Assembly (NCBI RefSeq): GCF_013093415.1
Contig: NZ_JABFBC010000001.1
Coordinates: forward strand, 186,001-250,000
Direction: 5' to 3'
DNA from: Halovulum dunhuangense
GTDB lineage: Bacteria > Pseudomonadota > Alphaproteobacteria > Rhodobacterales > Rhodobacteraceae
Length of the DNA stretch: 64,000 nucleotides
Under the pieces are notes generated by a model. It was not told where the DNA came from and searched no databases. It worked only from the letters and a program-made list of their open reading frames with translations. Below are positions 55,525-64,000 of the stretch, piece by piece; position 1 is the stretch's first letter; every line of letters starts with the position of its first letter. A program made the position numbers and the translations under genes.

Positions 55525-55934
55525 CGCTTGATCTTCCTTCCCAGCATCCAGGAGCGCGAGGGATCGATCAGCACCCGCCCCGACAGCGCCGCGCGGCCCA
55601 CCAGCATGCCGTATTTCATTCGTGTCCGGTCCGTCAGCGTCACTTCAGCCGGCCAGCCGAGCGGCCCCAGAACCAGGTCGAGACGGATCACCGGCCGATC
55701 CTCTGCCTTTCCGTTCGAGCTGCGCACGGTGCGGGTCGCCAGCACCGGAAAGCGATGCTCCGGCTCGTCCTTGCGGTCGGACAGGCGGAACACTGCCGTG
55801 CCATCCTCGACCCTCAGGCCGTGGGCGTGCAACGCCGAGGTCTGCGCCCCGGTGTCGATCTTGGCGCGAAACGTGGCGTCAAGCGCCGGCAGCCGCACGA
55901 GTTCGCGCCAGCCGATCAGCAACCTTTCGGTCAT
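55521..55934 (-). CDS. rimB: RimB-like retropepsin-type protease (ATP-dependent zinc protease family)
   Basis: The product is 137 residues. [13 protein letters not shown] contains the DTG aspartic-protease triad of retropepsin-like enzymes, and [20 protein letters not shown] is the usual C-terminal segment of this small family (COG4067). It is encoded with rimK and is thought to trim glutamate tails or modify S6 turnover. ATG 55934 has a GGAAAGGGA site. An upstream in-frame ATG at 55973 lacks one. Confidence 0.82.
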   Translation of the reverse strand: MTERLLIGWRELVRLPALDATFRAKIDTGAQTSALHAHGLRVEDGTAVFRLSDRKDEPEHRFPVLATRTVRSSNGKAEDRPVIRLDLVLGPLGWPAEVTLTDRTRMKYGMLVGRAALSGRVLIDPSRSWMLGRKIKR

Positions 55935-56038
55935 GGCGGTCCCTTTCCAGCGCCTGATTCCGTCCCGCTTCATATACCACCGCCGAGCCTGCGTAAGGGG
56001 GCACCCGACGGCAACCGGAATGGCGCCGGAGTTCCCGC

Positions 56039-56067
56039 TTGCAAATGGGCGCGCATGCGCCTATATC
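56039..56067 (+). promoter_or_regulatory. Probable rimP-nusA-infB operon promoter
   Basis: TTGCAA (56039-56044), a 17-base spacer and TATATC (56062-56067) match the dnaK promoter closely. It lies 109 bases before rimP. The leader contains GGGCCGCTGGCCC followed by a T-run (56129-56150), which could form a small attenuator. Confidence 0.55.
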
Positions 56068-56175
56068 GCCCAGCAATAGCGGCGTGTCTGGCACGGTACA
56101 GGCACCCACCGGAGAAATTCGCGACGGGCCGCTGGCCCGTTTTTTTGTTTCTGGCCCGATGGGGCCGAGGACCGC

Positions 56176-56751
56176 ATGACAGACCTGATCGCCAAGTCCA
56201 CGATGGACCGCCGCCTTGCCTCGATCGTCTCGCCCACGATCGAGTCCATGGGCTACGAGCTGGTGCGCCTGCGCTTCATGGGCGGGCGGCGGCCGATCCT
56301 GCAGATCATGGCGGATACCCCCGAAAACACCATCGAAGTGGACGACTGCGCAAAGATCAGCCGCGCCGTGTCGGCATTGCTGGACGTGGAGGACCCGATC
56401 GAGGGAGAATACAGCCTCGAGGTGTCTTCGCCGGGAATCGACCGCCCACTGACCCGGTTGAAGGATTTCGAGACCTATGCGGGGCACGACGTCAAGCTGA
56501 CCACGGCAGAGCTCATCTCGGGCCGCAAGAACTTCCGGGGTATCCTGCGCGGCGTGGAAGAAAACGAAGTGCTGGTCGATATCGAGGAGGGTACCATCGG
56601 CCTGCCCTTCGACTGGCTGACCGACGCCAAGCTGGTGCTGACGGATGCGCTGATCGCGGAAAGCCTGAAGGCCAAGAAGGATGCCGGCTTCGACCCCGCG
56701 CAGTTCGACGAGATAGACGAGACAGAAGACAGCGAAGAGGACGAGAAATGA
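56176..56751 (+). CDS. rimP: Ribosome maturation factor RimP
   Basis: The product is 191 residues. It has the N-terminal alpha/beta domain ([22 protein letters not shown]), [10 protein letters not shown], and a C-terminal SH3-like barrel ([16 protein letters not shown]). It helps assemble the 30S subunit head. It leads the conserved rimP-nusA-ylxR-infB operon. The stop overlaps nusA by ATGA. Length is at the upper end for the family because of an acidic C-terminal tail ([14 protein letters not shown]). Confidence 0.95.
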   Translation: MTDLIAKSTMDRRLASIVSPTIESMGYELVRLRFMGGRRPILQIMADTPENTIEVDDCAKISRAVSALLDVEDPIEGEYSLEVSSPGIDRPLTRLKDFETYAGHDVKLTTAELISGRKNFRGILRGVEENEVLVDIEEGTIGLPFDWLTDAKLVLTDALIAESLKAKKDAGFDPAQFDEIDETEDSEEDEK

Positions 56752-58379
56752 GCGTGACATCCGCCAACCGGCTGGAGCTTCTCCAGATCGCCGACGCCGT
56801 CGCCCGCGAAAAGCTTATCGACCCGTCCCTCGTCATCGAGGCGATGGAGGAGAGCCTCGCCAAGGCGGCCCGCTCGCGCTACGGGGCCGAATACGACATC
56901 CGGGCCAAGATCCACCCCAAGACCGGCGATCTGACCATGACCCGTGTCCGCACCGTCGTCGAGGAAGTGGAGAACACCTTCACCGAGATGTCGGTCGAGG
57001 ATGCCAGGGCGTATCTGGACGACCCGCAGCCGGGCGACGAGATCGTGGACCAGCTGCCGCCGCTGGAGATGGGGCGCATCGCCGCCCAGTCCGCCAAGCA
57101 GGTCATCATGCAGAAGGTCCGCGAGGCCGAGCGCGACCGCCAGTACGAAGAGTTCAAGGACCGCGTCGGCACGATCATCAACGGCCTGGTCAAGCGGGTG
57201 GAATACGGCAACGTCATCGTCGATGTGGGCCGGGGCGAGGCGATCCTGCGCCGCGACCAGCTGATCAACCGCGAAAGCTATCGCCCCGGCGACCGGATCC
57301 GCGCCTATGTGCGCGATGTCCGTCGCGAGGTACGCGGCCCGCAGATCTTCCTTTCCCGCACCGCGCCCGAATTCATGGCCGAGCTGTTCAAGATGGAAGT
57401 GCCCGAGATCTACGACGGCATCATCGAGATCAAGGCCGTGGCCCGCGACCCCGGTTCGCGCGCGAAGATCGGCGTCATCTCGTATGACAGCTCGATCGAC
57501 CCGGTGGGTGCCTGCGTCGGCATGCGCGGCAGCCGCGTGCAGGCGGTGGTGAACGAGCTTCAGGGCGAGAAGATCGACATCATTCCGTGGAACGAGGACG
57601 CGCCGACCTTCCTGGTGAACGCGCTCCAGCCGGCCGAGGTGTCGAAGGTCGTCTTCGACGAGGATGCAGAGCGGATCGAGGTCGTCGTTCCCGAGGATCA
57701 GCTGTCGCTGGCCATCGGCCGCCGCGGCCAGAACGTGCGCCTCGCCAGCCAGCTGACCGGCTTCGACATCGACATCATGACCGACGCCGAGGAGAGCGAG
57801 CGCCGCCAGCGCGAGTTCGCCGAGCGCAGCACCCTGTTCATGGAAACGATGAACGTGGACGAGATGGTCGCCCAGCTTCTGGTCTCCGAAGGGTTCGAGT
57901 CGCTGGAAGAAGTCGCCTATGTCGATATCGACGAACTCATGACCATCGAGGGCTTCGACGAGGCGACGGCCGAGGAACTTCAGGCCCGCGCCCGCGAAAG
58001 CCTGGAAGAGATCAACCAGAAGGCCATCGAACGCGCCAAATCGCTGGGCGTCCAGCAGGACCTGTTTGACTACGAGGGCCTGACCCCCCAGATGATAGAG
58101 AAACTTGCGGAGGATGGTATCCTGACGCTCGAGGAGTTCGCGCGCTGCGCCGACTGGGAGCTGGCGGGCGGATACACCACCGTCGACGGCAAGCGCGTCA
58201 AGGACGAGGGCCTGCTGGAACAGTTCGACGTGAGCCTTGAAGAGGCACAGCAGCTTGTCATGGGCGCACGGCTTCAGCTTGGCTGGGTCTCGGAGGAGCA
58301 GCTCGGTTCGGACGACGAGGACGAAGGCGAGGAAGAGGTCACCGACGAGGAGACCGCGGACGACGAGGATCGGACCTGA
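56748..58379 (+). CDS. nusA: Transcription termination/antitermination factor NusA
   Basis: The product is 543 residues. The N-terminal RNAP-binding domain (to about 125), an S1 domain ([22 protein letters not shown]), and KH domains ([18 protein letters not shown] and [17 protein letters not shown]) follow in order. C-terminal helix-hairpin-helix repeats (about 360-505) precede an acidic tail. It controls pausing and Rho/intrinsic termination and supports rRNA antitermination. Translation starts at the ATG overlapping the rimP stop. Confidence 0.96.
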   Translation: MSVTSANRLELLQIADAVAREKLIDPSLVIEAMEESLAKAARSRYGAEYDIRAKIHPKTGDLTMTRVRTVVEEVENTFTEMSVEDARAYLDDPQPGDEIVDQLPPLEMGRIAAQSAKQVIMQKVREAERDRQYEEFKDRVGTIINGLVKRVEYGNVIVDVGRGEAILRRDQLINRESYRPGDRIRAYVRDVRREVRGPQIFLSRTAPEFMAELFKMEVPEIYDGIIEIKAVARDPGSRAKIGVISYDSSIDPVGACVGMRGSRVQAVVNELQGEKIDIIPWNEDAPTFLVNALQPAEVSKVVFDEDAERIEVVVPEDQLSLAIGRRGQNVRLASQLTGFDIDIMTDAEESERRQREFAERSTLFMETMNVDEMVAQLLVSEGFESLEEVAYVDIDELMTIEGFDEATAEELQARARESLEEINQKAIERAKSLGVQQDLFDYEGLTPQMIEKLAEDGILTLEEFARCADWELAGGYTTVDGKRVKDEGLLEQFDVSLEEAQQLVMGARLQLGWVSEEQLGSDDEDEGEEEVTDEETADDEDRT

Positions 58380-58386
58380 GGCGGAG

Positions 58387-59034
58387 GTGAGCCGGGGAGG
58401 CCGGAAAATCGAGCGTGACGCGCCCGAGCGGCGCTGCATCGCGACCGGCGAGACCGGACCCAAGGCCGGGCTTGTCCGCTTCGTGGTGGGGCCGGACGAC
58501 AGCGTCGTTCCGGACCTTGCCGAAAAGCTGCCGGGCCGGGGGATCTGGGTGTCGGCCGACAGGGCGGCGCTTGAGAAGGCGGCAAGGAAGGGCCTGTTCT
58601 CGCGCGCGGCACGCCGCGCCGTGACGGCGGCGCCGGACCTTGCCGACCGGGTCGAGGCGTTGCTGGCCGCACGGGTGGTCGAGCTTCTGTCCCTGGCCCG
58701 AAAGGCCGGGCTGGCGCTGTCGGGGCTGGAAAAGGTCCGGGAGGCGCTGGTTTCCGGAGAGGCCTGCTGCCTGCTTCAGGCCTCGGACGGTTCTGCCCGC
58801 GAAAAGGCGCGTCTGCGCCCGCCGGCAGGGGAAAACACCTATTTTGCCGAATTGAGCGCGGCGGAAATGGGTTTGGCATTCGGGCGCGATCGTGTGATAC
58901 ATGCCGCGCTGATTTCCGGTGGACTCGCGGAGCGGGTCCGGTATGAGTCGGCCCGCCTTGCCGGGCTGAGACGAGATCAGGGCCAGCAGGACGCCGGCCA
59001 GGACGTTCCGGGGACGGCCCCGGTGGAAAGGTAA
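58387..59034 (+). CDS. YlxR (DUF448) fused to an L7Ae-like RNA-binding domain
   Basis: The product is 215 residues. The N-terminal YlxR domain has [22 protein letters not shown] and [12 protein letters not shown]. The C-terminal part ([25 protein letters not shown], then [15 protein letters not shown]) resembles the L7Ae/L30e fold of YlxQ. In Firmicutes these are two genes (ylxR, ylxQ) in the same nusA-infB operon. It is an RNA-binding protein that may link transcription and translation. The GTG start at 58387 has a GAGG site 5 bases upstream. Confidence 0.87.
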   Translation: MSRGGRKIERDAPERRCIATGETGPKAGLVRFVVGPDDSVVPDLAEKLPGRGIWVSADRAALEKAARKGLFSRAARRAVTAAPDLADRVEALLAARVVELLSLARKAGLALSGLEKVREALVSGEACCLLQASDGSAREKARLRPPAGENTYFAELSAAEMGLAFGRDRVIHAALISGGLAERVRYESARLAGLRRDQGQQDAGQDVPGTAPVER

Positions 59035-59042
59035 TACGACGC

Positions 59043-61559
59043 ATGAGCGATACGAAAGACACGACCGACAAGGGCAAGACCCTGGGGCTGCGGGGCGGCG
59101 GAACCGAGACATCTCATGTCCGGCAGAGCTTCTCGCACGGCCGGACGAAGTCGGTAACGGTTGAGCGGAAGCGCAAGCGTGTCGTGGTCCCCAAGAAGCC
59201 CGGCGCAGCCGGGTCTGCCGGCGGTGCCGCGGGTGGCCGGAACCTGTCGGACAGCGAGCTTGAGCGGCGCATGAAGGCGGTCCAGGCCGCCAAGGCCGTC
59301 GAGGCCGAGCGGTCCGAGCGGATGCGCGCCGAGGAAAAGGCGCACGAAGAGGAAATGGCGCGCCTGCGCGCCGAGAAGGAAGCCGCCGAGCGCGAGGAGC
59401 GCGAGCGCGAGATCGCCCGCCAGCGCAAGGAAGCCGAGGAAGCCGAGCGCGCGCAGGCGGAACAGGCCGAGAAGGCCCGATCCGCAGAGCGCCCGAAGGC
59501 CGCGGCAAAGGCCAAGACCGAGGCGATCGACCCCGCCACCGCGCAGGCCGCCGCAGCGCGGCTGGAGGCTGGCAAGACGATCACGCCCGCAGGCGCGAAG
59601 ACGAAGGCGCCCGAGCGCACCGACGACGATCGCCGTGGCAAGGCCGGCAAGGCCGGCGACGACCGCCGCCGTTCGGGCAAGCTGACCATCAGCCAGGCCA
59701 CCGGCGAGGATGGCCGGCAGCGGTCGGTCGCCGCGATGCGCCGCCGCCAGGAGCGCGAGAAGCGCAAGATGATGGGCTCGAACGAGCCGCGCGAAAAGGT
59801 CGTGCGCGAGGTCAGGGTGCCCGAGGCGATCATCGTCTCGGAACTGGCGAACCGCATGGCCGAACGTGTGGCCGCCGTGGTCAAGGCGCTGATGCAGATG
59901 GGCATCATGGCGACCCAGAACCAGACCATCGACGCCGACACCGCCGAGTTGATCGTCGAGGAATTCGGCCACAAGTCGGTCCGCGTGTCCGATGCCGACG
60001 TGGAGGACGTGATCGAGACCGCCAAGGATTCCGCCGAGGACATGAAGCCGCGCGCGCCGATCATCACGATCATGGGCCATGTGGACCACGGCAAGACGTC
60101 GCTTCTGGACGCGATCCGCAAGACCAACGTCGTCTCGGGAGAGGCGGGCGGGATCACCCAGCATATCGGCGCCTATCAGATCACCACCGACAGCGGCGCA
60201 AAGCTGACCTTCCTGGATACGCCGGGCCATGCGGCGTTTACCTCGATGCGCGCGCGCGGCGCACAGGTGACGGATATCGTCATCCTGGTGGTCGCGGCCG
60301 ACGACAGCGTGATGCCGCAGACCATCGAGGCGATCAACCACGCCAAGGCGGCGGGCGTCCCGATGATCGTGGCGATCAACAAGATCGACAAGCCCGGCGC
60401 CGATTCGAACCGCGTGCGGACGGCGCTGCTGCAGCACGAGGTCGTGGTCGAAGCGATGGGCGGCGACGTGCTCGACGTGGAAGTCTCTGCGCTGACCGGC
60501 AAGGGGCTCGACACGCTGCTCGAGAACATCGCGCTTCAGGCCGAAGTCCTGGAGCTGAAGGCGAACCCGGACCGGCCCGCCGAAGGCGCCGTGATCGAGG
60601 CGCAGCTCGACGTGGGCCGCGGCCCCGTCGCGACGGTGCTGGTGCAGAAGGGCACGCTGAAGCGCGGCGACATCTTCGTCGTGGGCGAGCAGTGGGGCAA
60701 GGTGCGGGCGCTGATCAACGACCAGGGCGCGCGCGTGGACGAGGCCGGACCGTCGGTCCCGGTCGAGGTGCTGGGCCTGAACGGTACGCCCGAAGCGGGC
60801 GACGTGCTGAACGTGGTCCCCGACGAGGGCCGCGCCCGCGAGATCGCCGACTACCGTGCCCAGCTTGCCAAGGACAAGCGCGCGGCGGCCGGCGCCGCCA
60901 CCACGCTCGACCAGCTTCTGGCCAAGAAGAAGGCCGACGAGAATGTGGTCGAGCTGCCGATCCTGGTGAAGGCCGACGTGCAGGGTTCTGCCGAGGCGAT
61001 CGTCCAGGCGATGGAAAAGGTCGGCAACGACGAGGTGCGCGTGCGCGTGCTGCATTCGGGCGTCGGCGCCATCACCGAAAGCGACGTGACCCTGGCCGAG
61101 GCGTCCAAGGCGCCGATCATCGGCTTCAACGTGCGCGCCAATGCGCCGGCACGCGAATCCGCGAACCAGAAGGGCGTGGAGATCCGCTACTACTCGATCA
61201 TCTACGACCTGGTGGATGACGTGAAGGCGGCTGCCTCGGGCCTGCTGTCGAACGAGATCCGCGAGAAGTTCATCGGCTATGCCGAGATCCGGCAGGTCTT
61301 CAAGGTGTCCGGCGTCGGCAAGGTCGCCGGCTGCGTGGTCACCGAGGGCGTCGCCCGCCGCTCGGCCGGCGTGCGCCTGCTGCGCGACAACGTGGTGATC
61401 CATCAGGGCAAGCTGAAAACGCTCAAGCGCTTCAAGGACGAGGTCAAGGAAGTTCAGGGCGGCCAGGAATGCGGCATGGCCTTCGAGAACTACGAGGACA
61501 TCCGCGAGGGCGACGTGATCGAGATCTTCGAGACCGAGGAAATCGTGCGCACGCTCTGA
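59043..61559 (+). CDS. infB: Translation initiation factor IF-2
   Basis: The product is 838 residues. A highly charged N-terminal region (about 60-250, many Glu/Arg/Lys/Ala repeats) precedes IF2_N. The GTPase motifs are [12 protein letters not shown] (G1), [11 protein letters not shown] (G2), [15 protein letters not shown] (G3) and NKIDKPGAD (G4). Domains II to IV follow, ending with [12 protein letters not shown]. It places fMet-tRNA in the P-site and promotes subunit joining. It lies 8 bases after the YlxR gene. Confidence 0.97.
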   Translation: MSDTKDTTDKGKTLGLRGGGTETSHVRQSFSHGRTKSVTVERKRKRVVVPKKPGAAGSAGGAAGGRNLSDSELERRMKAVQAAKAVEAERSERMRAEEKAHEEEMARLRAEKEAAEREEREREIARQRKEAEEAERAQAEQAEKARSAERPKAAAKAKTEAIDPATAQAAAARLEAGKTITPAGAKTKAPERTDDDRRGKAGKAGDDRRRSGKLTISQATGEDGRQRSVAAMRRRQEREKRKMMGSNEPREKVVREVRVPEAIIVSELANRMAERVAAVVKALMQMGIMATQNQTIDADTAELIVEEFGHKSVRVSDADVEDVIETAKDSAEDMKPRAPIITIMGHVDHGKTSLLDAIRKTNVVSGEAGGITQHIGAYQITTDSGAKLTFLDTPGHAAFTSMRARGAQVTDIVILVVAADDSVMPQTIEAINHAKAAGVPMIVAINKIDKPGADSNRVRTALLQHEVVVEAMGGDVLDVEVSALTGKGLDTLLENIALQAEVLELKANPDRPAEGAVIEAQLDVGRGPVATVLVQKGTLKRGDIFVVGEQWGKVRALINDQGARVDEAGPSVPVEVLGLNGTPEAGDVLNVVPDEGRAREIADYRAQLAKDKRAAAGAATTLDQLLAKKKADENVVELPILVKADVQGSAEAIVQAMEKVGNDEVRVRVLHSGVGAITESDVTLAEASKAPIIGFNVRANAPARESANQKGVEIRYYSIIYDLVDDVKAAASGLLSNEIREKFIGYAEIRQVFKVSGVGKVAGCVVTEGVARRSAGVRLLRDNVVIHQGKLKTLKRFKDEVKEVQGGQECGMAFENYEDIREGDVIEIFETEEIVRTL

Positions 61560-61583
61560 TTTCGGACAGATCCGAGACCCCGG

Positions 61584-61608
61584 AAGCCGGCGCCGCAAGC
61601 GCCGGCTT
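61584..61608 (+). terminator. Terminator after infB
   Basis: AAGCCGGCGC and GCGCCGGCTT form a perfect 10-bp stem with a CGCAA loop, 24 bases after infB. T-richness at the stem end (CTTTCCT) supports termination of the translation operon. Confidence 0.65.
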
Positions 61609-61632
61609 TCCTGCATCCGGGGGCCTGGGGTC

Positions 61633-61661
61633 TGGCACAGCCCGGACCGGCTGCATATATC
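61633..61661 (+). promoter_or_regulatory. Probable hslV promoter
   Basis: TGGCAC (61633-61638), a 17-base spacer and TATATC (61656-61661) lie 24 bases before the hslV ATG. The -10 equals that of rimP. The -35 is a weaker form of the recurrent motif. Confidence 0.45.
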
Positions 61662-61685
61662 GGGGCGGAACCGAAAGGATATGGC

Positions 61686-62243
61686 ATGAGCGAGACGAAG
61701 TTCCCCGGCTGGCACGGCACCACGATCGTCGCCGTGCGCAAGGGCGGCAAGGTCGCGGTGGCGGGTGACGGGCAGGTCAGCCTGGGCCAGACCGTGATCA
61801 AGGGCTCTGCGCGCAAGGTGCGGCGCATCTCTCCGGGCGGGCGCGACGTCGTCTGCGGTTTCGCCGGATCCACCGCCGACGCCTTCACCCTGCTGGAACG
61901 GCTGGAGAAGAAGCTCGAGGCAAGTCCCGGCCAGTTGCAGCGCGCGGCGGTGGAGCTTGCCAAGGACTGGCGCACCGACAAGTTCCTGCGCAACCTGGAA
62001 GCCATGCTGATCGTGACCGACGGTAGCGACCTGTTCGTGATCACCGGCGCGGGCGACGTGCTGGAACCCGAGCATGACGTGACCGCCATCGGATCCGGCG
62101 GCAATTACGCGCTGGCGGCCGCCCGTGCGCTGGAGGACAGCGAACACGACGCCGAGGAAATCGCCCGCCGCGCCCTGCGCATCGCCGCCGAGATCTGCGT
62201 CTACACCAACGGCAACATGACCGTGGAAGTCATCGGTGCCTGA
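61686..62243 (+). CDS. hslV: ATP-dependent protease subunit HslV
   Basis: The product is 185 residues. [23 protein letters not shown] holds the catalytic Thr12, which becomes the N-terminal Thr1 after removal of the [10 protein letters not shown] leader. SARKVRRI and [14 protein letters not shown] follow as usual. It is the proteasome-like peptidase of HslUV, unfolding being done by HslU, encoded next but one. A GNAT gene overlaps its 3' end by 8 bases. Confidence 0.96.
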   Translation: MSETKFPGWHGTTIVAVRKGGKVAVAGDGQVSLGQTVIKGSARKVRRISPGGRDVVCGFAGSTADAFTLLERLEKKLEASPGQLQRAAVELAKDWRTDKFLRNLEAMLIVTDGSDLFVITGAGDVLEPEHDVTAIGSGGNYALAAARALEDSEHDAEEIARRALRIAAEICVYTNGNMTVEVIGA

Positions 62244-62760
62244 CATCCGTTTCCGGCCGGTCACGGCCACGGACCTGCCGCTGCTTGCGGAGTGGATGGC
62301 CGCGCCGCACTGGCGCGAATGGTGGGGCGAGCCCGAAACGGAACTGGGCTACATCCGTGACATGATCGAGGGGCGCGATACCACCCGGCCCTTCCTGTTC
62401 GATATCGACGGCGTGCCCACGGGCTATATCCAGGTGTGGCGACCCGCGGACAACCGCATAGAGCCGTGGCTGTCGGACGCGCCCTGGATCGCCTGGCTGC
62501 CCGACGACGCCGTCGGCGTGGACCTGTCCATCGGCCCCGCGGAAAGCCTTTCCCGCGGCATAGGCAGCGCAGTGCTGCGCGCCTTCGTCGCCCGACTGCG
62601 CGCGGAAGGGCACCGTTTCATCGTGATCGACCCCGACCCGACCAACACCCGCGCCCTGCGCGCCTACGAGAAGGCAGGGTTTCGCCCGATCCCCGAATAC
62701 CTGGGACGCACGGGCGACTGCCTTCTGATGCAGCATCACCCGGAGGACATGACCCCATGA
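62236..62760 (+). CDS. GNAT-family N-acetyltransferase between hslV and hslU
   Basis: The product is 174 residues, GNAT fold. [18 protein letters not shown] starts the domain. [14 protein letters not shown] contains the acetyl-CoA pyrophosphate loop, and [15 protein letters not shown] is the C-terminal GNAT motif. It resembles aminoglycoside 6'-acetyltransferase-like members, but the acceptor is unknown. The GTG start overlaps hslV by 8 bases and its stop overlaps hslU by ATGA, so all three are translated together. This suggests regulation or modification linked to proteolysis, or simply co-ordination. Confidence 0.85.
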   Translation: MPDIRFRPVTATDLPLLAEWMAAPHWREWWGEPETELGYIRDMIEGRDTTRPFLFDIDGVPTGYIQVWRPADNRIEPWLSDAPWIAWLPDDAVGVDLSIGPAESLSRGIGSAVLRAFVARLRAEGHRFIVIDPDPTNTRALRAYEKAGFRPIPEYLGRTGDCLLMQHHPEDMTP

Positions 62761-64000
62761 CCGACCTGACCCCCCGCGAGATCGTATCCGAGCTGGACCG
62801 TTTCATCATCGGCCAGGCCGAAGCCAAGCGCGCCGTGGCCGTGGCGCTGCGCAACCGCTGGCGGCGGCGGCAACTGGGCCCGGAACTGCGCGACGAGGTG
62901 TACCCGAAGAACATCCTGATGATCGGCCCCACCGGCGTCGGCAAGACCGAGATCAGCCGGCGGCTGGCGAAGCTTGCGCGCGCACCCTTTCTCAAGGTCG
63001 AGGCGACCAAGTTCACGGAAGTCGGCTATGTCGGCCGCGACGTGGAACAGATCGTCCGCGACCTGGCTGACAGCGCGGTCGCCATGGTGCGCGAGCACAT
63101 GCGCGAAGAGATGAAGACCCGCGCCCACGCCGCCGCCGAGGAACGCGTGATCGAGGCGCTGGCCGGCAAGGATGCGCGCGAGCAGACCCGCGACATGTTC
63201 CGCAAGAAGCTGCGCGAGGGGCTGCTGGACGACAAGGAGATCGAGGTAGAGCTGGCCGAGACAGGCGGCAATCCCTTCCCGATGATGGAAATCCCGGGCC
63301 AGCCCGGCGGCGGCATGGGGATGATGAACCTGTCCGAGATCTTCGGGAAAGCGTTCGGCGGGCGCACCACGCGGCGGCGGATGCGCGTTGCCGACAGCTA
63401 CGAAGTGCTGATCGCCGAGGAAGCCGACAAGCTGGTGGACCAGGAGGCAGTGACCAAGGAGGCGCTTCGCGCGGTCGAGGAGGACGGGATCGTGTTCCTC
63501 GACGAGATCGACAAGGTATGTGCCCGCTCGGACGCGCGCGGCGCCGATGTCAGCCGCGAGGGGGTGCAGCGCGACCTGCTGCCGCTGATCGAGGGCACGA
63601 CCGTGTCCACCAAGTACGGCCCGGTCAAGACCGACCATATCCTCTTCATCGCTTCGGGTGCCTTCCACATCGCCAAGCCGTCCGACCTGCTGCCGGAACT
63701 CCAGGGCCGGCTGCCGATCCGGGTGGAGCTTCGGGCGCTGACGGAAGAGGATTTCGTCCGCATCCTGACAGAGACGGACAACGCCCTGACCCGCCAGTAC
63801 ACCGCGCTGATGGCCACCGAGGAGGTGGCGGTCGAGTTCACCGAAGATGGCATCGCCGCGCTTGCCCGGATCGCCGCCGAGGTCAATACCAGCGTCGAGA
63901 ATATCGGCGCGCGGCGGCTTTATACCGTGCTCGAACGCGTCTTCGAAGAGCTCAGCTTCACCGCGCCCGACCGCTCTGGCGACACGGTCGTGGTGGATGG
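62757..64000 (+). CDS. hslU: ATP-dependent protease ATPase subunit HslU (3' end outside window)
   Basis: 414 full codons lie in the window and the frame runs off the end. The AAA+ motifs are complete: GPTGVGKTE (Walker A, near residue 60), VFLDEIDKV (Walker B), and sensor regions near [19 protein letters not shown]. The I-domain (about 110-240) has the expected Gly/Met-rich loop and [11 protein letters not shown]-like linker. It unfolds substrates for HslV. The start overlaps the GNAT stop. Confidence 0.96.
   Translation, partial: MTDLTPREIVSELDRFIIGQAEAKRAVAVALRNRWRRRQLGPELRDEVYPKNILMIGPTGVGKTEISRRLAKLARAPFLKVEATKFTEVGYVGRDVEQIVRDLADSAVAMVREHMREEMKTRAHAAAEERVIEALAGKDAREQTRDMFRKKLREGLLDDKEIEVELAETGGNPFPMMEIPGQPGGGMGMMNLSEIFGKAFGGRTTRRRMRVADSYEVLIAEEADKLVDQEAVTKEALRAVEEDGIVFLDEIDKVCARSDARGADVSREGVQRDLLPLIEGTTVSTKYGPVKTDHILFIASGAFHIAKPSDLLPELQGRLPIRVELRALTEEDFVRILTETDNALTRQYTALMATEEVAVEFTEDGIAALARIAAEVNTSVENIGARRLYTVLERVFEELSFTAPDRSGDTVVVD

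Overview
The window is a 64 kb piece of a high-GC chromosome. It most likely comes from an alphaproteobacterium of the Rhodobacteraceae/Paracoccaceae. The reasons are a RegA/PrrA-type response regulator with its C-terminal helix-turn-helix, an Entner-Doudoroff sugar route (zwf-edd-eda-pgi), a fused PntA with PntB, a malic enzyme with a phosphotransacetylase tail, the rimP-nusA-ylxR-infB order and hslV-GNAT-hslU. Coding is dense. Many neighbours overlap by ATGA, and no stretch over 300 bases lacks a gene. The longest gaps are about 250 bases (10856-11103), 230 (46476-46705), 212 (41947-42158) and 198 (23561-23758).

Layout. Bases 1-4132 hold a translationally coupled trio: the end of an Mre11/SbcD-like phosphoesterase, a YhaN/Rad50-like ATPase and a HEPN protein. 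Bases 4111-7265 (minus) hold a Lon-like protease and an unknown partner. They are followed by an APC permease, tRNA-Lys(UUU), and a minus-strand operon of a TbpB-like surface lipoprotein with its Slam-type outer-membrane exporter. Bases 11104-15184 hold dapF-mtaB, a PaiB-like protein, a GST and two small unknowns. Bases 15335-19062 hold a molybdenum/tungsten formate dehydrogenase alpha subunit without its partners and an HNH nuclease with a PUA/EVE-like N-terminus. Bases 19216-29316 are core metabolism: pntAB, metK and zwf-edd-eda-pgi. Together these feed the NADPH and SAM pools and the Entner-Doudoroff pathway. An aminotransferase follows.

Bases 30618-42000 are more accessory. They include a GT2-GT4 fusion with a coupled partner of unknown function, an AbrB-family membrane protein divergent from a BKACE enzyme, a sulfotransferase of clearly lower GC, and a 1398-residue surface-polysaccharide protein. 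Bases 42159-46475 hold IMPase-family, PmbA, MAPEG, YciA, SH3-type periplasmic and AlkB genes. Bases 46706-54589 hold dnaK-dnaJ, regA, a small HNH protein, a HI0933-like flavoprotein, maeB and a small unknown. Bases 54619-64000 hold rimB-rimK, the rimP-nusA-ylxR-infB translation operon and hslV-GNAT-hslU, with hslU cut by the window end.

Several housekeeping genes share a recognisable promoter form, roughly TTGCAR with a 17-base spacer and TATATM (dnaK, rimP, with variants at hslV, dapF and metK). The best candidates for less-described biology are the phosphoesterase/ATPase/HEPN trio, the PUA-like/HNH nuclease, the Slam-lipoprotein pair with its very AT-rich control region, and the large polysaccharide protein that sits directly behind an intrinsic terminator.
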